Shown here piece after piece: positions 45,771 to 54,043 of a stretch of DNA of 64,000 nucleotides (position 1 is its first letter; each line of letters begins with the position of its first letter). This stretch comes from Savagea serpentis. Its GTDB lineage: Bacteria; Bacillota; Bacilli; Bacillales_A; Planococcaceae. The translations under genes and the position numbers were made by a program. The notes under the pieces were generated by a model. The model made no database searches. It worked only from the letters and a program-made list of their open reading frames with translations, and was not told the DNA's origin. The stretch lies in NCBI RefSeq assembly GCF_015351395.1, contig NZ_JADKPV010000006.1:96191-160190 (forward strand). Direction: 5' to 3'.

Positions 45771-46781
45771 TTATTCGATTTCTGCGACTTTGACGATGGA
45801 TTTGCCGAGGTTGGCGCCTTTGAAGAGGTCGAGGAAGGCGTCGATGATGTGGTCGAATCCTTCTGTGATTGTTTCTTCGTATTTTAATTTGCCTTCTTTA
45901 TACCATGTCGTCAATGCTGTTAAGCCTTCGCCGTAGCGATCGCTGTAGTCGCCGACTGTGAAGCCTTTCATCAGTGCGCTCGTTTTAATGAGTGCCGTTT
46001 GGACACGTGGGCCCATTTCGACTTCCGTGTTATTGTATGACGAAATCGCGCCACATACGGGGATGCGAGCGAATTTGTTGAGGAGTGGGAATACCGCATC
46101 CGAAATAGTACCCCCGACGTTATCGAAGTATACGTCGATGCCGTCTGGACATGCTTCACGTAATGCAGCTTTCACTTCTTCTTTATAATTAATCGCCACA
46201 TCGAAACCGAGTTGTTCGGTTAAGTAGTCGCATTTTTCTGCTGTTCCTGCGATGCCGACAACACGCGCGCCGTGAATTTTAGCGATTTGACCGACCGTCG
46301 AACCGACCGCTCCAGCTGCTCCAGAGACGACGACCGTTTCGCCTTCTTTCGGTTGTCCGATATCGAGCAATCCGAAATAAGCCGTTAATCCCGTCATCCC
46401 GAGCATGCTTAAGTGAAGCGTGACGGGCTCGATTGACGCATCAATTTTGCGCACTGCTTCCGCACGTGTGACCGTATAACGTTGCCACCCTAATGCGCCG
46501 AGGACGAGGTCTCCTTTTGCGAATTGGTCCGATTTTGACTCGACAACTTGCGCAATGACACCGCTTGAAATGACTTCACCTAACTGGAAAGGCGGGATGT
46601 ACGACTTCGCATCTTGCATACGGCCACGCAAATACGGATCGACCGACACGTACACCGTACGCACAAGCAATTCGCCGTCTTCAGGTGACGCAACCGGCGC
46701 TTCGACAAACGCAAAATCTTCCATCACCGGTGTGCCGACAGGGCGTCGTGCGAGTTGAATTTGTTCATTTGTTACATTCAT
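45771..46781 (-). CDS. NADP-dependent oxidoreductase (YfmJ/CurA type)
   Basis: A zinc-free medium-chain dehydrogenase/reductase of 336 residues, of the 2-alkenal/leukotriene B4 reductase class. It lacks catalytic zinc cysteines. The NADPH motif is VVSGAAGAVGSTVGQIAKI. DPYLRGRM and DVYFDNVGG are family signatures. I start it at 46779-46781 (MNVTNEQI), seven bases after GGAGG. It probably detoxifies reactive carbonyl compounds. Confidence 0.9.
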   Translation of the reverse strand: MNVTNEQIQLARRPVGTPVMEDFAFVEAPVASPEDGELLVRTVYVSVDPYLRGRMQDAKSYIPPFQLGEVISSGVIAQVVESKSDQFAKGDLVLGALGWQRYTVTRAEAVRKIDASIEPVTLHLSMLGMTGLTAYFGLLDIGQPKEGETVVVSGAAGAVGSTVGQIAKIHGARVVGIAGTAEKCDYLTEQLGFDVAINYKEEVKAALREACPDGIDVYFDNVGGTISDAVFPLLNKFARIPVCGAISSYNNTEVEMGPRVQTALIKTSALMKGFTVGDYSDRYGEGLTALTTWYKEGKLKYEETITEGFDHIIDAFLDLFKGANLGKSIVKVAEIE

Positions 46782-46933
46782 TTTCATTCCTCCGTTCTCA
46801 AAATTAAGCTTTCCCTTTATACGATACGCCATTGACACGAGATGTCAAAAATAATGAAGCGAACGACTCCCTTCTCTTGATTCCACAAGCCATTCCACGT
46901 ATATTGAAGAAAAAGGAAATGAAAGGAGATATC

Positions 46934-47113
46934 ATGATGCCACATTTAAAACCATTAATTCTCGTCGGCGCTTTCGCTTTAACGTTTAACGCCTATTCCG
47001 CTTCGATTATCCTTTCAACAGAACTCGATAAACAAACGACAGCGGAACGATGGGACGCAGTGGACAAACTATCCAACGAAACGATTATTCACATCCCGAA
47101 AGAGCTTGAATAA
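46934..47113 (+). CDS. Small hypothetical membrane or secreted protein
   Basis: A 59-residue product beginning at 46934 behind AAGGAG, with a hydrophobic N-terminal segment (LKPLILVGAFALTFNAYSAS) that is either a signal peptide or membrane anchor, followed by a polar tail. The upstream leader shares about 40 bases with 51644-51680. Function unknown. Confidence 0.55.
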   Translation: MMPHLKPLILVGAFALTFNAYSASIILSTELDKQTTAERWDAVDKLSNETIIHIPKELE

Positions 47114-47115
47114 CG

Positions 47116-47158
47116 AATGAACCGTTTGAATCAAAACTAGAGATTCAAACGGTTCATT
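47116..47158. terminator. Bidirectional terminator
   Basis: A 17-base perfect stem (outer AATGAACCG, inner TTTGAATC) around a 9-base loop, with T-rich flanks. It lies between convergent genes. Confidence 0.85.
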
Positions 47159-47199
47159 TGTTATTCATCGATCCAACAGGAATACATCATTCACGCGAT

Positions 47200-48078
47200 T
47201 TAAGAACTCGTATAATCTCCGCCATTCACATGAATCGTTTGCCCCGTCATATAACTTGCTTCATCGGATGCTAAAAAGACATATGCTCCTGCAACTTCCG
47301 CCGGTTGTCCTCGTCGCTCCATCGGGGTATCTTCCCCGTGATGTTCGACTTTTTCCGAATCGAATGTCGCAGGGATTAAAGGTGTCCAAATCGGTCCTGG
47401 CGCCACGGCATTTACACGAATGCCTCGATCGACGAGATTTAAAGCGAGCGAACGCGTAAAAGCGGTAATCGCTCCTTTCGTCGCCGCATAATCCATCAGT
47501 TCAGGTGAACCGTTATAAGCAGTAATCGATGTCGTATTCAATATGACATCGCCTTCCTTCATCTCCGCAACCGCTGCCTTCGTTACATAAAACAAGCCAA
47601 AAAAGTTCGTTTCAAATGTTTCATGCAGTTGGTCACTTGAAATGTCTGCGATTGTCGATTGTGGAAATTGTTTTCCCGCATTATTAACTAAAATATTTAA
47701 CCCGCCTAGCTGTTGACGCACACGCTGAATGAGCGGTGCACTATTTTCTTCGCGACTCACGTCCAACTGTTCCATATACGTTTGAACCCCGTACGGTTCC
47801 ACCGCACGCAACGTTTCTTCCGCATCTTTACGTTCTCTTTCATCTAAGTAGACGATTGCAAGGTCCGCCCCTTCTTTCGCAAACGCTAATGCGATAGCTC
47901 GCCCGATTCCGCTATCCCCTCCTGTAATTAATGCTTTCTTGCCACGTAAGCGACCAGCGCCTTTTGTTCCATTGTCAAAAATCGGAGCTGGTTCCATGTC
48001 GCGTTCAATCCCAGGTTGCTGTTGTTGCTGTTGACGACCAACAGCTTCATCGACTTCCTCATAATGTTCTTTCGTCAT
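47200..48078 (-). CDS. Short-chain dehydrogenase (YhdF/GSP39-like)
   Basis: A 292-residue SDR with the characteristic N-terminal extension of the general-stress type, here with a glutamine run (residues 15-20). The cofactor motif is ITGGDSGIGRAIA, then NNAGKQFP; catalytic residues are in LNTTSITAY (Ser) and YAATKGA (Tyr, Lys). The start at 48076-48078 is eight bases behind AGGAG. Similar enzymes are sigma-B-controlled in Bacillus; no such promoter was checked here. Confidence 0.88.
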   Translation of the reverse strand: MTKEHYEEVDEAVGRQQQQQQPGIERDMEPAPIFDNGTKGAGRLRGKKALITGGDSGIGRAIALAFAKEGADLAIVYLDERERKDAEETLRAVEPYGVQTYMEQLDVSREENSAPLIQRVRQQLGGLNILVNNAGKQFPQSTIADISSDQLHETFETNFFGLFYVTKAAVAEMKEGDVILNTTSITAYNGSPELMDYAATKGAITAFTRSLALNLVDRGIRVNAVAPGPIWTPLIPATFDSEKVEHHGEDTPMERRGQPAEVAGAYVFLASDEASYMTGQTIHVNGGDYTSS

Positions 48079-48177
48079 TGCCATCTCTCCTTTTTGAATG
48101 ATTACTCTACCGATGCCCTCCTCACATAACATTAAACATTTTTCAAAAATACCTCCTTCTGTTCTGCAAATGCATAC

Positions 48178-48215
48178 AAAAAAAGCACCGATCTCTTTTC
48201 AGAAATCGATGCTTT
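48178..48215 (-). terminator. Terminator of the small membrane-protein gene
   Basis: On the minus strand AAAGCATCGAT and ATCGGTGCTTT form a stem with one G-T pair, ending in T7. A degenerate copy of this element exists near 51700-51730. Confidence 0.75.
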
Positions 48216-48231
48216 CCTTATAAGCAGTAAA

Positions 48232-48429
48232 CTAACGCGGCGCATCATCCATCGCACGCTTCACAGACAACATCCGAATGCTTAAAACGATAAACAACAC
48301 GACGAGCAAACCGAATATAATTTTTAACGCGACAGGTGTCGGTGTGCGAAATAAAAAAGGAATGAGCACGATGAGCAATGCCCCGACGACACTAACGATT
48401 CGAATATAACGAGCGAGCACTTCATTCAT
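48232..48429 (-). CDS. Small two-helix membrane protein
   Basis: A 65-residue protein from the ATG at 48427-48429 behind AAGGAG. Two hydrophobic helices (about residues 10-26 and 34-52) are separated by a short proline-containing loop (FRTPTPVALK). The C-terminus is charged. A decayed duplicate lies 3.4 kb away at 51747-51876. Function unknown. Confidence 0.65.
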   Translation of the reverse strand: MNEVLARYIRIVSVVGALLIVLIPFLFRTPTPVALKIIFGLLVVLFIVLSIRMLSVKRAMDDAPR

Positions 48430-48576
48430 GAAAATTCTCCTTCCGATGATCAACAACATGCATCAATCAGGCATATTACTCTTCATCTTACACCTTAGCG
48501 CTACTGCTGTCACACCGGAAAACTGAAATTATTTAAGTGGAATATCTAAATATATACCAGGATAATGGTCACTTTT

Positions 48577-49239
48577 TCACGTTACATTCATTTTATTCGC
48601 TTTTTTGGATAGTCGATCCCCTACCGATTGAATCAATTGAACGACGATAATTAAAATGATAACTGTCGCAATCATCACTTCTTGTTGGAAGCGGTGATAT
48701 CCGTACCGAATGGCTAAGTCCCCGATACCACCGCCACCTATCATGCCGGCCATTGCAGAGTAACCGAGCAAACTAATAACCGTCACCGTAAGACCCGCAA
48801 TCATGCCAGACTTCGCTTCGGGTAATAAAACATCCCAAATGATACGCCATGGGGAAGCCCCGCATGATTCGGCTGCTTCAATGACACCGCGGTCCACTTC
48901 TCGAAGCGCGCTTTCAACGAGTCTCGCATAAAATGGAATACCTGCGAACACGAGTGAAACACTTGCCGCCGTCGGTCCTGTCGATGTCCCTAATAATGCT
49001 TTCGCTAATGGAATGAGCAAAACAAGTAAAATAATGTACGGGAGCGACCGAATAATATTAATCGTCGTGCCAGCAATCGATTGAACGATTCGGTTTTGCC
49101 AAAACATCCCTTCACTCGTTACAAATAAAAAGACACCTAATGGTACACCGACCGCAATCGAAAAGAATGTCGCGATTCCAAGCATCCAGCCTGTTTCAAT
49201 GAATGCTTGAACAAATTCATCCGCCATATTAACTAGCAT
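48577..49239 (-). CDS. metP: Methionine ABC transporter permease MetP
   Basis: A 220-residue MetI-type permease with five helices. The EAA loop EAAESCGASPWRIIWDVLLPEA and GYSAMAGMIGGGGIGDLA are hallmarks of methionine importers. The ATG overlaps the metN end by 11 bases. It is the last gene of the SAM-riboswitch operon. Confidence 0.95.
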   Translation of the reverse strand: MLVNMADEFVQAFIETGWMLGIATFFSIAVGVPLGVFLFVTSEGMFWQNRIVQSIAGTTINIIRSLPYIILLVLLIPLAKALLGTSTGPTAASVSLVFAGIPFYARLVESALREVDRGVIEAAESCGASPWRIIWDVLLPEAKSGMIAGLTVTVISLLGYSAMAGMIGGGGIGDLAIRYGYHRFQQEVMIATVIILIIVVQLIQSVGDRLSKKANKMNVT

Positions 49240-50230
49240 AACCGAGCACCTCCAATCGATTCGTTCGTTCCGTTAACCAAGCCGACGCCCGTTTTCGTTC
49301 TTTCGGTTCACCTAACAACTCGACAATCAACGTTCCGAGCGCTCGATCTTGAATGTACGTAATTTGTCCGTGTAAAATATTGAGATCAACTGCAAAACGA
49401 GTTGCCGCCTTTGAAATGATTGCTTGCTCGGCATCATCTCCTCGAAACGTTAATTGTAAAATGTCTCCTGTCCGCTCCTCTAACAAACGAGGAGGCAATG
49501 TTAATGAATGAACGGTATCAACAAACTGCTTCGTCAATGGTTGTTCAGGAGAGGCAAAAATATGATACACATCCCCTTCCTCTACAATTTTTCCGTCTTC
49601 CATTACCGCAACGCGATGGCAAATCGTTTGAACGACTTCCATTTCATGTGTAATGAGAATAATCGTAATATCGAGTTCTTCATTAATTTTCTTTAAAAGC
49701 TGCAAAATAGATGCTGTAGTTGTCGGATCGAGAGCGGATGTCGCTTCATCGCATAATAAAATATCGGGATTATTTGCTAACGCTCGCGCGATTCCCACTC
49801 GTTGCTTCTGTCCTCCTGAAAGTTGAGCAGGGTAATGATTCGCTCGATCTGACAGTCCGACAAGATGCAACAGTTCTGGCACACGTTCGGCAATTTCAGC
49901 CGTTGATTTTCCAGCCACCTTCATAGAAAAAGCTACATTTTGGTATACGGTTTTTGTTTGAATGAGATGAAAATGTTGAAAAATCATTCCAATTTTTTGT
50001 CGTATTTGACGCAATGCACGTTTAGATACTTTTGTAATGTCGATGCCATCAATAATAACTTCACCTGAAGTCGGTTGCTCTAATCCATTCAAACAACGAA
50101 GCAATGTACTTTTCCCTGCTCCACTGTAGCCAATCATGCCAAAAATATCACCGCGTTCAATCGTTACCGATACATCATCCAATGCGAGCACATTACCGTA
50201 TCGTTTCGTTACTTGGCGTACTTCAATCAT
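49229..50230 (-). CDS. metN: Methionine ABC transporter ATPase MetN
   Basis: A 333-residue ATPase. Walker A is GYSGAGKST, signature LSGGQKQR, Walker B ILLCDEATSALDP and switch ITHEMEVVQ. The C-terminal 90 residues form the NIL (ACT-like) domain that senses intracellular methionine and trans-inhibits the importer. It overlaps metQ by four bases. Confidence 0.96.
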   Translation of the reverse strand: MIEVRQVTKRYGNVLALDDVSVTIERGDIFGMIGYSGAGKSTLLRCLNGLEQPTSGEVIIDGIDITKVSKRALRQIRQKIGMIFQHFHLIQTKTVYQNVAFSMKVAGKSTAEIAERVPELLHLVGLSDRANHYPAQLSGGQKQRVGIARALANNPDILLCDEATSALDPTTTASILQLLKKINEELDITIILITHEMEVVQTICHRVAVMEDGKIVEEGDVYHIFASPEQPLTKQFVDTVHSLTLPPRLLEERTGDILQLTFRGDDAEQAIISKAATRFAVDLNILHGQITYIQDRALGTLIVELLGEPKERKRASAWLTERTNRLEVLGYAS

Positions 50231-51057
50231 TTTTTCGCCTCCTGTTCTTGTTGATATGGAGGTAAGACGTACCCTTGGGAATGTTCTAGTGTATAAGTAT
50301 AAAATTCTTCCGATTCATACGCTTCTTTTAATGCTTGAACGAACGGCTCATCTTCCTCTCCTTCACGAACCGTTAAATAAATTAAAAAATCTTCCGATGT
50401 TTGTTCAACATCCACCGCTTCTGTCAACTTCAATCCAGAAGCAATCGCATAATTTCCATTGACGAAAGCAAAATCAGCATCCTCAAGAGAACGAGGGGTC
50501 GCTGCCGCTTCTAACGGATTCAACTTTAGATGATACGGATTATCGATAACATCTTTTTCAGAGGCTGTAATCGGGTTAACATTTGGATCAACTGTTAACC
50601 ACCCGTAGCTCTCTAACATATTGAGCGAACGAGCTAAGTTCACCGTATCGTTCGGTAATGAAATCGTCATTCCTGGCTCAAGATCGTCGAGCGATTGATG
50701 TCGTTTTGAATACATCGCAATGGGGGCAGTCGGGACAGCAAAAAGCGCAGTAAGCTTCGTCCCTTGATGCTCGTTAAAATTCGATAAATATAAACGGTTT
50801 TGGAATAAATTCGCATCGATATCCCCTTCTTCTAATGCATTATTCGGCTGAATATAATCATGAAATTCAATAATGTTTAATTTGATTCCTTTCTCTTTTA
50901 AAATCGGTGCGATTCCTTCTTTTAATTGATCACTATATGGACCTGCTGTAGCTCCAATCGTAATGGTTTGATTTGTTTCACCCTTTGCTTCTCCGTCACA
51001 TCCGGTAAGTATCAAAGCAGTACTCAATATGAGAAACCATGTGAATAGTTGTTTCAT
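50227..51057 (-). CDS. metQ: Methionine-binding lipoprotein MetQ
   Basis: A 276-residue NlpA-type lipoprotein with lipobox LILTGCDGE. EFHDYIQPNNALEEGDIDANLFQ and MTISLPNDTVNLARSLNML are family signatures. It is preceded by AAGGAG and by the yezD gene and an internal terminator. The ligand, methionine, follows from the family and the SAM riboswitch. Confidence 0.95.
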   Translation of the reverse strand: MKQLFTWFLILSTALILTGCDGEAKGETNQTITIGATAGPYSDQLKEGIAPILKEKGIKLNIIEFHDYIQPNNALEEGDIDANLFQNRLYLSNFNEHQGTKLTALFAVPTAPIAMYSKRHQSLDDLEPGMTISLPNDTVNLARSLNMLESYGWLTVDPNVNPITASEKDVIDNPYHLKLNPLEAAATPRSLEDADFAFVNGNYAIASGLKLTEAVDVEQTSEDFLIYLTVREGEEDEPFVQALKEAYESEEFYTYTLEHSQGYVLPPYQQEQEAKK

Positions 51058-51081
51058 TATGCATTCTCCTTTTCTTCATAG

Positions 51082-51143
51082 AAAAAGCCTCTTCGATGAA
51101 GAATATGTGATTACAAACACACTTCTTCAATCGAAAAGGCCTC
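51082..51143 (-). terminator. Terminator-like hairpin between yezD and metQ
   Basis: On the minus strand GCCTTTTCGATTGAAGAA pairs imperfectly with TTCTTCATCGAAGAGGC around a 19-base loop and is followed by T5. It probably reduces read-through from yezD into metQNP and would give more yezD than transporter message. Confidence 0.7.
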
Positions 51144-51162
51144 TAGTTGTCTAGTCAGCTTC

Positions 51163-51306
51163 TTACGACGTGGATATTCTAAATTTTTCTGTGCGATGAA
51201 CTTGCACAACTTGTCCTTCATGAATGGTAATATGAACTTCTCCAAACTGCAATTCTTGCAAGGCTTGTTCAATAATTGCAAGCACTTCATCCTTTTCTTT
51301 TCCCAT
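51163..51306 (-). CDS. yezD: YezD-family small protein (DUF2292)
   Basis: A 47-residue protein encoded between the SAM riboswitch and metQ, starting at 51304-51306 behind GGAGGGG. The motif FGEVHITIHEGQVVQVHRTE is typical of the YezD family, which clusters with sulfur and methionine genes. The biochemical role is unknown. Its place as first gene of the S-box operon ties it to methionine or cysteine supply. Confidence 0.82.
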   Translation of the reverse strand: MGKEKDEVLAIIEQALQELQFGEVHITIHEGQVVQVHRTEKFRISTS

Positions 51307-51341
51307 AAACACCCCTCCTTCTTTTGTGTAGAACGTGCATT

Positions 51342-51378
51342 AAAAATAAAAAGCGACCCCTATATAAAAAGAGGTCGC
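51342..51378 (-). terminator. SAM-riboswitch-controlled terminator
   Basis: On the minus strand GCGACCTC and GGGGTCGC pair with an A/T-rich loop and run into TTTTTATTTTTAA. It lies directly after the SAM aptamer and before yezD, so it is the regulatory terminator. Confidence 0.88.
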
Positions 51379-51411
51379 GTCATACGAAATATGCACTGCT
51401 CCTCTCATCTT

Positions 51412-51506
51412 CCAAGGTTTCCCTTGCTGGAATTGGCACCGTTTGATAAAAATCAATGGTTGCCGAAGCTTCACAGGGCCAGTCCCTCCGCTTCTCGATA
51501 TAAGAG
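51412..51506 (-). ncRNA. SAM-I riboswitch (S-box)
   Basis: The conserved S-box elements are seen on the minus strand: CTCTTAT at the 5' end (P1), GAGGGACTGGCCC, GAAGCTTCGGCAACC, GGTGCCAATTCCAGCA and the closing ATGAGAG. SAM binding should stabilise the terminator and shut off yezD-metQNP. Confidence 0.96.
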
Positions 51507-51746
51507 TTATCGTTAATTTATTAAATTAGTTGTTATCATATCCTGTCTTTTTAACAATGTCAACAGATTTTATTTAAATTTTTAGAAAATAAAGAAAGTA
51601 GAGTGTTTAGAGCAGAATAAAAATAGTTCTTCCTTCCCTAATCCCATCGACACGAAATGTCTAAAATAATGAAAAAGCTAAACTTAAACGAGAAAAACAC
51701 CAATTTCGTTTTCAGAAACGGATGCTTTCCCTTTAACAATAAATCA

Positions 51747-51876
51747 CTAGCGGAACTCTTCATCCATCGCCCACTTCACAGACAACATCCGGATGCTTAA
51801 ACCAATAAACAACACGACGAGCAATGCTCCAACTACACTAACCATTCAAATATAACGAGCGAGCACTTCATGCAGG
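51747..51876 (-). pseudogene. Decayed duplicate of the two-helix membrane-protein gene
   Basis: The sequence matches 48232-48429 at both ends (HEVLARYI at the start, LSIRMLSVK and the acidic tail at the end). The ATG is replaced (CTG CAT), a stop follows ARYI, and about 66 bases of the middle are missing. The flanking sequence at 51644-51730 also matches parts of 46829-46865 and the terminator at 48178-48215, so a larger block was copied and then eroded. The remaining sequence from 51507 to 51914 shows no other gene. Confidence 0.75.
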
Positions 51877-51914
51877 TAAAGTCTCTTTCGTACGATCTTT
51901 GTAATCGTCAATTT

Positions 51915-52673
51915 TCACTTGCTTCTTTCTAATTTAGACAAGATCCAAAGATAAATTGCTATTCCACCAAAACTTATAATCATACTTAGGATCAGTTGTG
52001 TTTCATGTTTTAGTGGTGTTAGGTTAAGGAAATAATCAGGTAATATTAACAATGTCGTTACAATGATTAAAATCCACGTTTTAGCCCAAATAGAAATACC
52101 GATTACAATTAGTAAAGTAATTCCACCAATAATTAAAGTCCCGATATTGTCAAAATGCACGGTAGGAGTCCAAATCACTCTATCAAGAAAGGTTAACCCT
52201 AAAAATAAAACCAGGGGGAGTAATGCAATACCAACAATCAATACACTTTGTTTAACATTAGATTGATTGATTGTTGAAATGTATTTAATCCCTTTAGAAA
52301 CAGCCGCAATGAATATAGCAGTAATGATTATATACCCACCCAATTCCAATAGAGAATATGAAAGGTTTCCTGCTAATAAATCAGAGAAAATTTTAAAAGA
52401 AAAAGATCCGAAAATGATCAGACAAATGTATTTAAACCATGTTTGATAATCAGTGGTCATCTCATCAGAAATCATCTTCATGTATTCCTTTGGAGATTCG
52501 CCAATAATTTTTTCAATCGATTTCCCACTTTTTTCTGCTTCGGACAAATGGATCTCTAATTCATTCACAATTTGCTCAATTTCATCCGATTGTTTTCCAC
52601 TTGAAAATAAATAGACGCGTAAGTTTTCAATGAAGTTTTGACTCTTTTTAGAGAGCTGTAAATTATGTTTCAT
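51915..52673 (-). CDS. Multi-helix membrane protein with DUF1700/DUF1129-like N-terminus
   Basis: A 252-residue protein. The first 80 residues are cytoplasmic and helical (EIEQIVNELEIHLSEAEKSG ... IIGESPKEYM), resembling the HAAS-type domain found next to PadR regulators. Six hydrophobic segments follow. The start at 52671-52673 follows GGAGGG and overlaps the padR gene by 11 bases. In this family the membrane protein works with the PadR partner as a sensing unit; the function here is inferred. Confidence 0.75.
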   Translation of the reverse strand: MKHNLQLSKKSQNFIENLRVYLFSSGKQSDEIEQIVNELEIHLSEAEKSGKSIEKIIGESPKEYMKMISDEMTTDYQTWFKYICLIIFGSFSFKIFSDLLAGNLSYSLLELGGYIIITAIFIAAVSKGIKYISTINQSNVKQSVLIVGIALLPLVLFLGLTFLDRVIWTPTVHFDNIGTLIIGGITLLIVIGISIWAKTWILIIVTTLLILPDYFLNLTPLKHETQLILSMIISFGGIAIYLWILSKLERSK

Positions 52674-53016
52674 CTTGGTTCCCTCCATTTGTAATGGTAT
52701 GTTGTTGGATTACCCCGTTGACATTGCTCTGTAAATTTTGCCAACGTTCTATAAAATTTTTTAATTCTAATTCACCTTTTGGTGTGAGTGAGTAGTATTT
52801 TCTTCTCGGTCCTGCTGTAGACTTTTTTAAAGTAGATGTAACGAATCCCTCTCTTTGCATCCGCATTAGCAATGGATAAATTGTTCCCTCGCTAAAAGAG
52901 TGAAAACCATAACTTTCAAGTTTTTCTGCCATTTCGTAACCATATACTTCCTTCTCCTTAATGATTGCCAGTAAGCAGCCATCAATAATGCCCTTTAGCA
53001 TTTGTGTTGTCGACAA
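52663..53016 (-). CDS. PadR-family transcriptional regulator (first)
   Basis: A 117-residue winged-helix regulator. I start it at the TTG at 53014-53016 (STTQMLKGIID) behind GGGGGAG. GCLLAIIKEKEVYGYEMAEKL, EGTIYPLLMRMQREGFV and RRKYYSLTPKGELEL are the PadR hallmarks. It is coupled with the HAAS-type membrane protein downstream. Four copies of a palindromic element lie upstream of its start and are the obvious operators. Confidence 0.9.
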   Translation of the reverse strand: MSTTQMLKGIIDGCLLAIIKEKEVYGYEMAEKLESYGFHSFSEGTIYPLLMRMQREGFVTSTLKKSTAGPRRKYYSLTPKGELELKNFIERWQNLQSNVNGVIQQHTITNGGNQDET

Positions 53017-53040
53017 ATTTCTCCCCCCTTTTCTTATTAT

Positions 53041-53156
53041 CTTGTAATACAAGTGTTATACTTACAAGGTACCATGTAATACAAGAGTTATGCCTATGAG
53101 GTGTCTTGCATTACATGGTATGTATAAAAGATAGCATCATTACTCTTGTAATGCAA
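53041..53156. promoter_or_regulatory. Cluster of four CTTGTAATACAAG-type operators
   Basis: CTTGTAATACAAG (53041-53053) and CTTGTAATGCAAG (53144-53156) are palindromic 13-mers. Variants occur at about 53074-53085 (ATGTAATACAAG) and 53105-53117 (CTTGCATTACATG), which form a larger inverted repeat spanning 53071-53120. A minus-strand promoter TTGTAT-18-TATAAC overlaps the sites. Autoregulation by the neighbouring PadR is expected. Confidence 0.75.
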
Positions 53157-53197
53157 GTTACAATTCGCTAGCTGTAAATAAAGTGAGATCGAATTAT

Positions 53198-53208
53198 ATA
53201 CTAAGTAT
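53198..53208. promoter_or_regulatory. Palindrome ATACTAAGTAT, distal copy
   Basis: An 11-base perfect palindrome repeated at 53282-53292. Both lie upstream of the ABC operon and differ from the CTTGTAATACAAG elements, so they probably serve the second PadR regulator encoded downstream. Confidence 0.5.
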
Positions 53209-53267
53209 CCATAATTATTGATTTAATAGGTAAAAAAATTATATTTAGGTTTATTTTAACGAAAAAC

Positions 53268-53297
53268 TTGTAATTTCATACATACTAAGTATATAAT
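53268..53297 (+). promoter_or_regulatory. Promoter of the ABC operon with operator in the spacer
   Basis: TTGTAA-18-TATAAT. The palindrome ATACTAAGTAT (53282-53292) occupies the spacer and touches the -10, the ideal place for a repressor. The start codon of the ATPase is 27 bases downstream of the -10. Confidence 0.6.
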
Positions 53298-53323
53298 CTA
53301 TCATATTCAGGAGGTGGGATGAA

Positions 53324-54043
53324 ATGATTCAAATTAATAATTTAAAAAAAGAGTTCAAACAAGGTAAAAGCAATATTCAAGTTTTAAAGAATGTGGATTT
53401 AGAGATTCAAGAAGGAGAGTTTGTAGCAATAATGGGACCAAGTGGTGCTGGAAAAAGTACGTTGCTTCAACTTTTAGCAGGTCTAGATGTTCCTACTGAG
53501 GGTGAAATCATTATTAACAACAATTATTTGCATGAAATGTCTGAAAGAGAAAGAACCATTTTTCGCAGAAGAAATATAGGTTTAGTATTCCAAAACTATC
53601 AGTTACTTCCTAATTTGACTGTAGAAGAAAATATTGCATTTCCACTTCATGCAGATGGAAAATCATCGAAAGATAAAATGTATGTCATTACTGAATTACT
53701 TGAATCAGTAGGATTATCAGATTTCGAAAATACAAAGCCTAATTTACTAAGTGGTGGACAGCAACAACGTGTAGCAATAGCACGTGCATTAGTAAATAAT
53801 CCATCTGTTTTATTAGCTGATGAACCAACAGGTAATTTAGACAGAAATACAGCCGAAGATACGCTGAATCTGATGACAAAGTTTAATCATCAATACAATC
53901 AAACAATCATTATGGTTACGCATGATATTTTCTCAGCAGGATTCGCTGATAGAATTCTATTATTTAAAGACGGTGAAGTTGATCAATCGATTTCTAGAAA
54001 GGAAGAAAACTATGCTAAATACATGGCTAATTTCATGGCGTAA
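53324..54043 (+). CDS. MacB/LolD-type ABC ATPase
   Basis: A 239-residue ATPase. Walker A is GPSGAGKST, signature LLSGGQQQR, Walker B LLADEPTGNLD, the combination typical of ATPases that work with FtsX-like permeases (MacB, LolD, BceA). AGGAGGTGGG precedes the ATG. The following permease gene overlaps by 32 bases. Such systems act in antimicrobial-peptide resistance or lipoprotein traffic. Confidence 0.92.
   Translation: MIQINNLKKEFKQGKSNIQVLKNVDLEIQEGEFVAIMGPSGAGKSTLLQLLAGLDVPTEGEIIINNNYLHEMSERERTIFRRRNIGLVFQNYQLLPNLTVEENIAFPLHADGKSSKDKMYVITELLESVGLSDFENTKPNLLSGGQQQRVAIARALVNNPSVLLADEPTGNLDRNTAEDTLNLMTKFNHQYNQTIIMVTHDIFSAGFADRILLFKDGEVDQSISRKEENYAKYMANFMA

Noticed and set aside
53041..53156. 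Repeated palindromes as a possible CRISPR array
   Set aside because: Only four short, variable sites with unequal spacing and no spacers of uniform length; they fit operators. No CRISPR array or cas gene is seen anywhere in the window.
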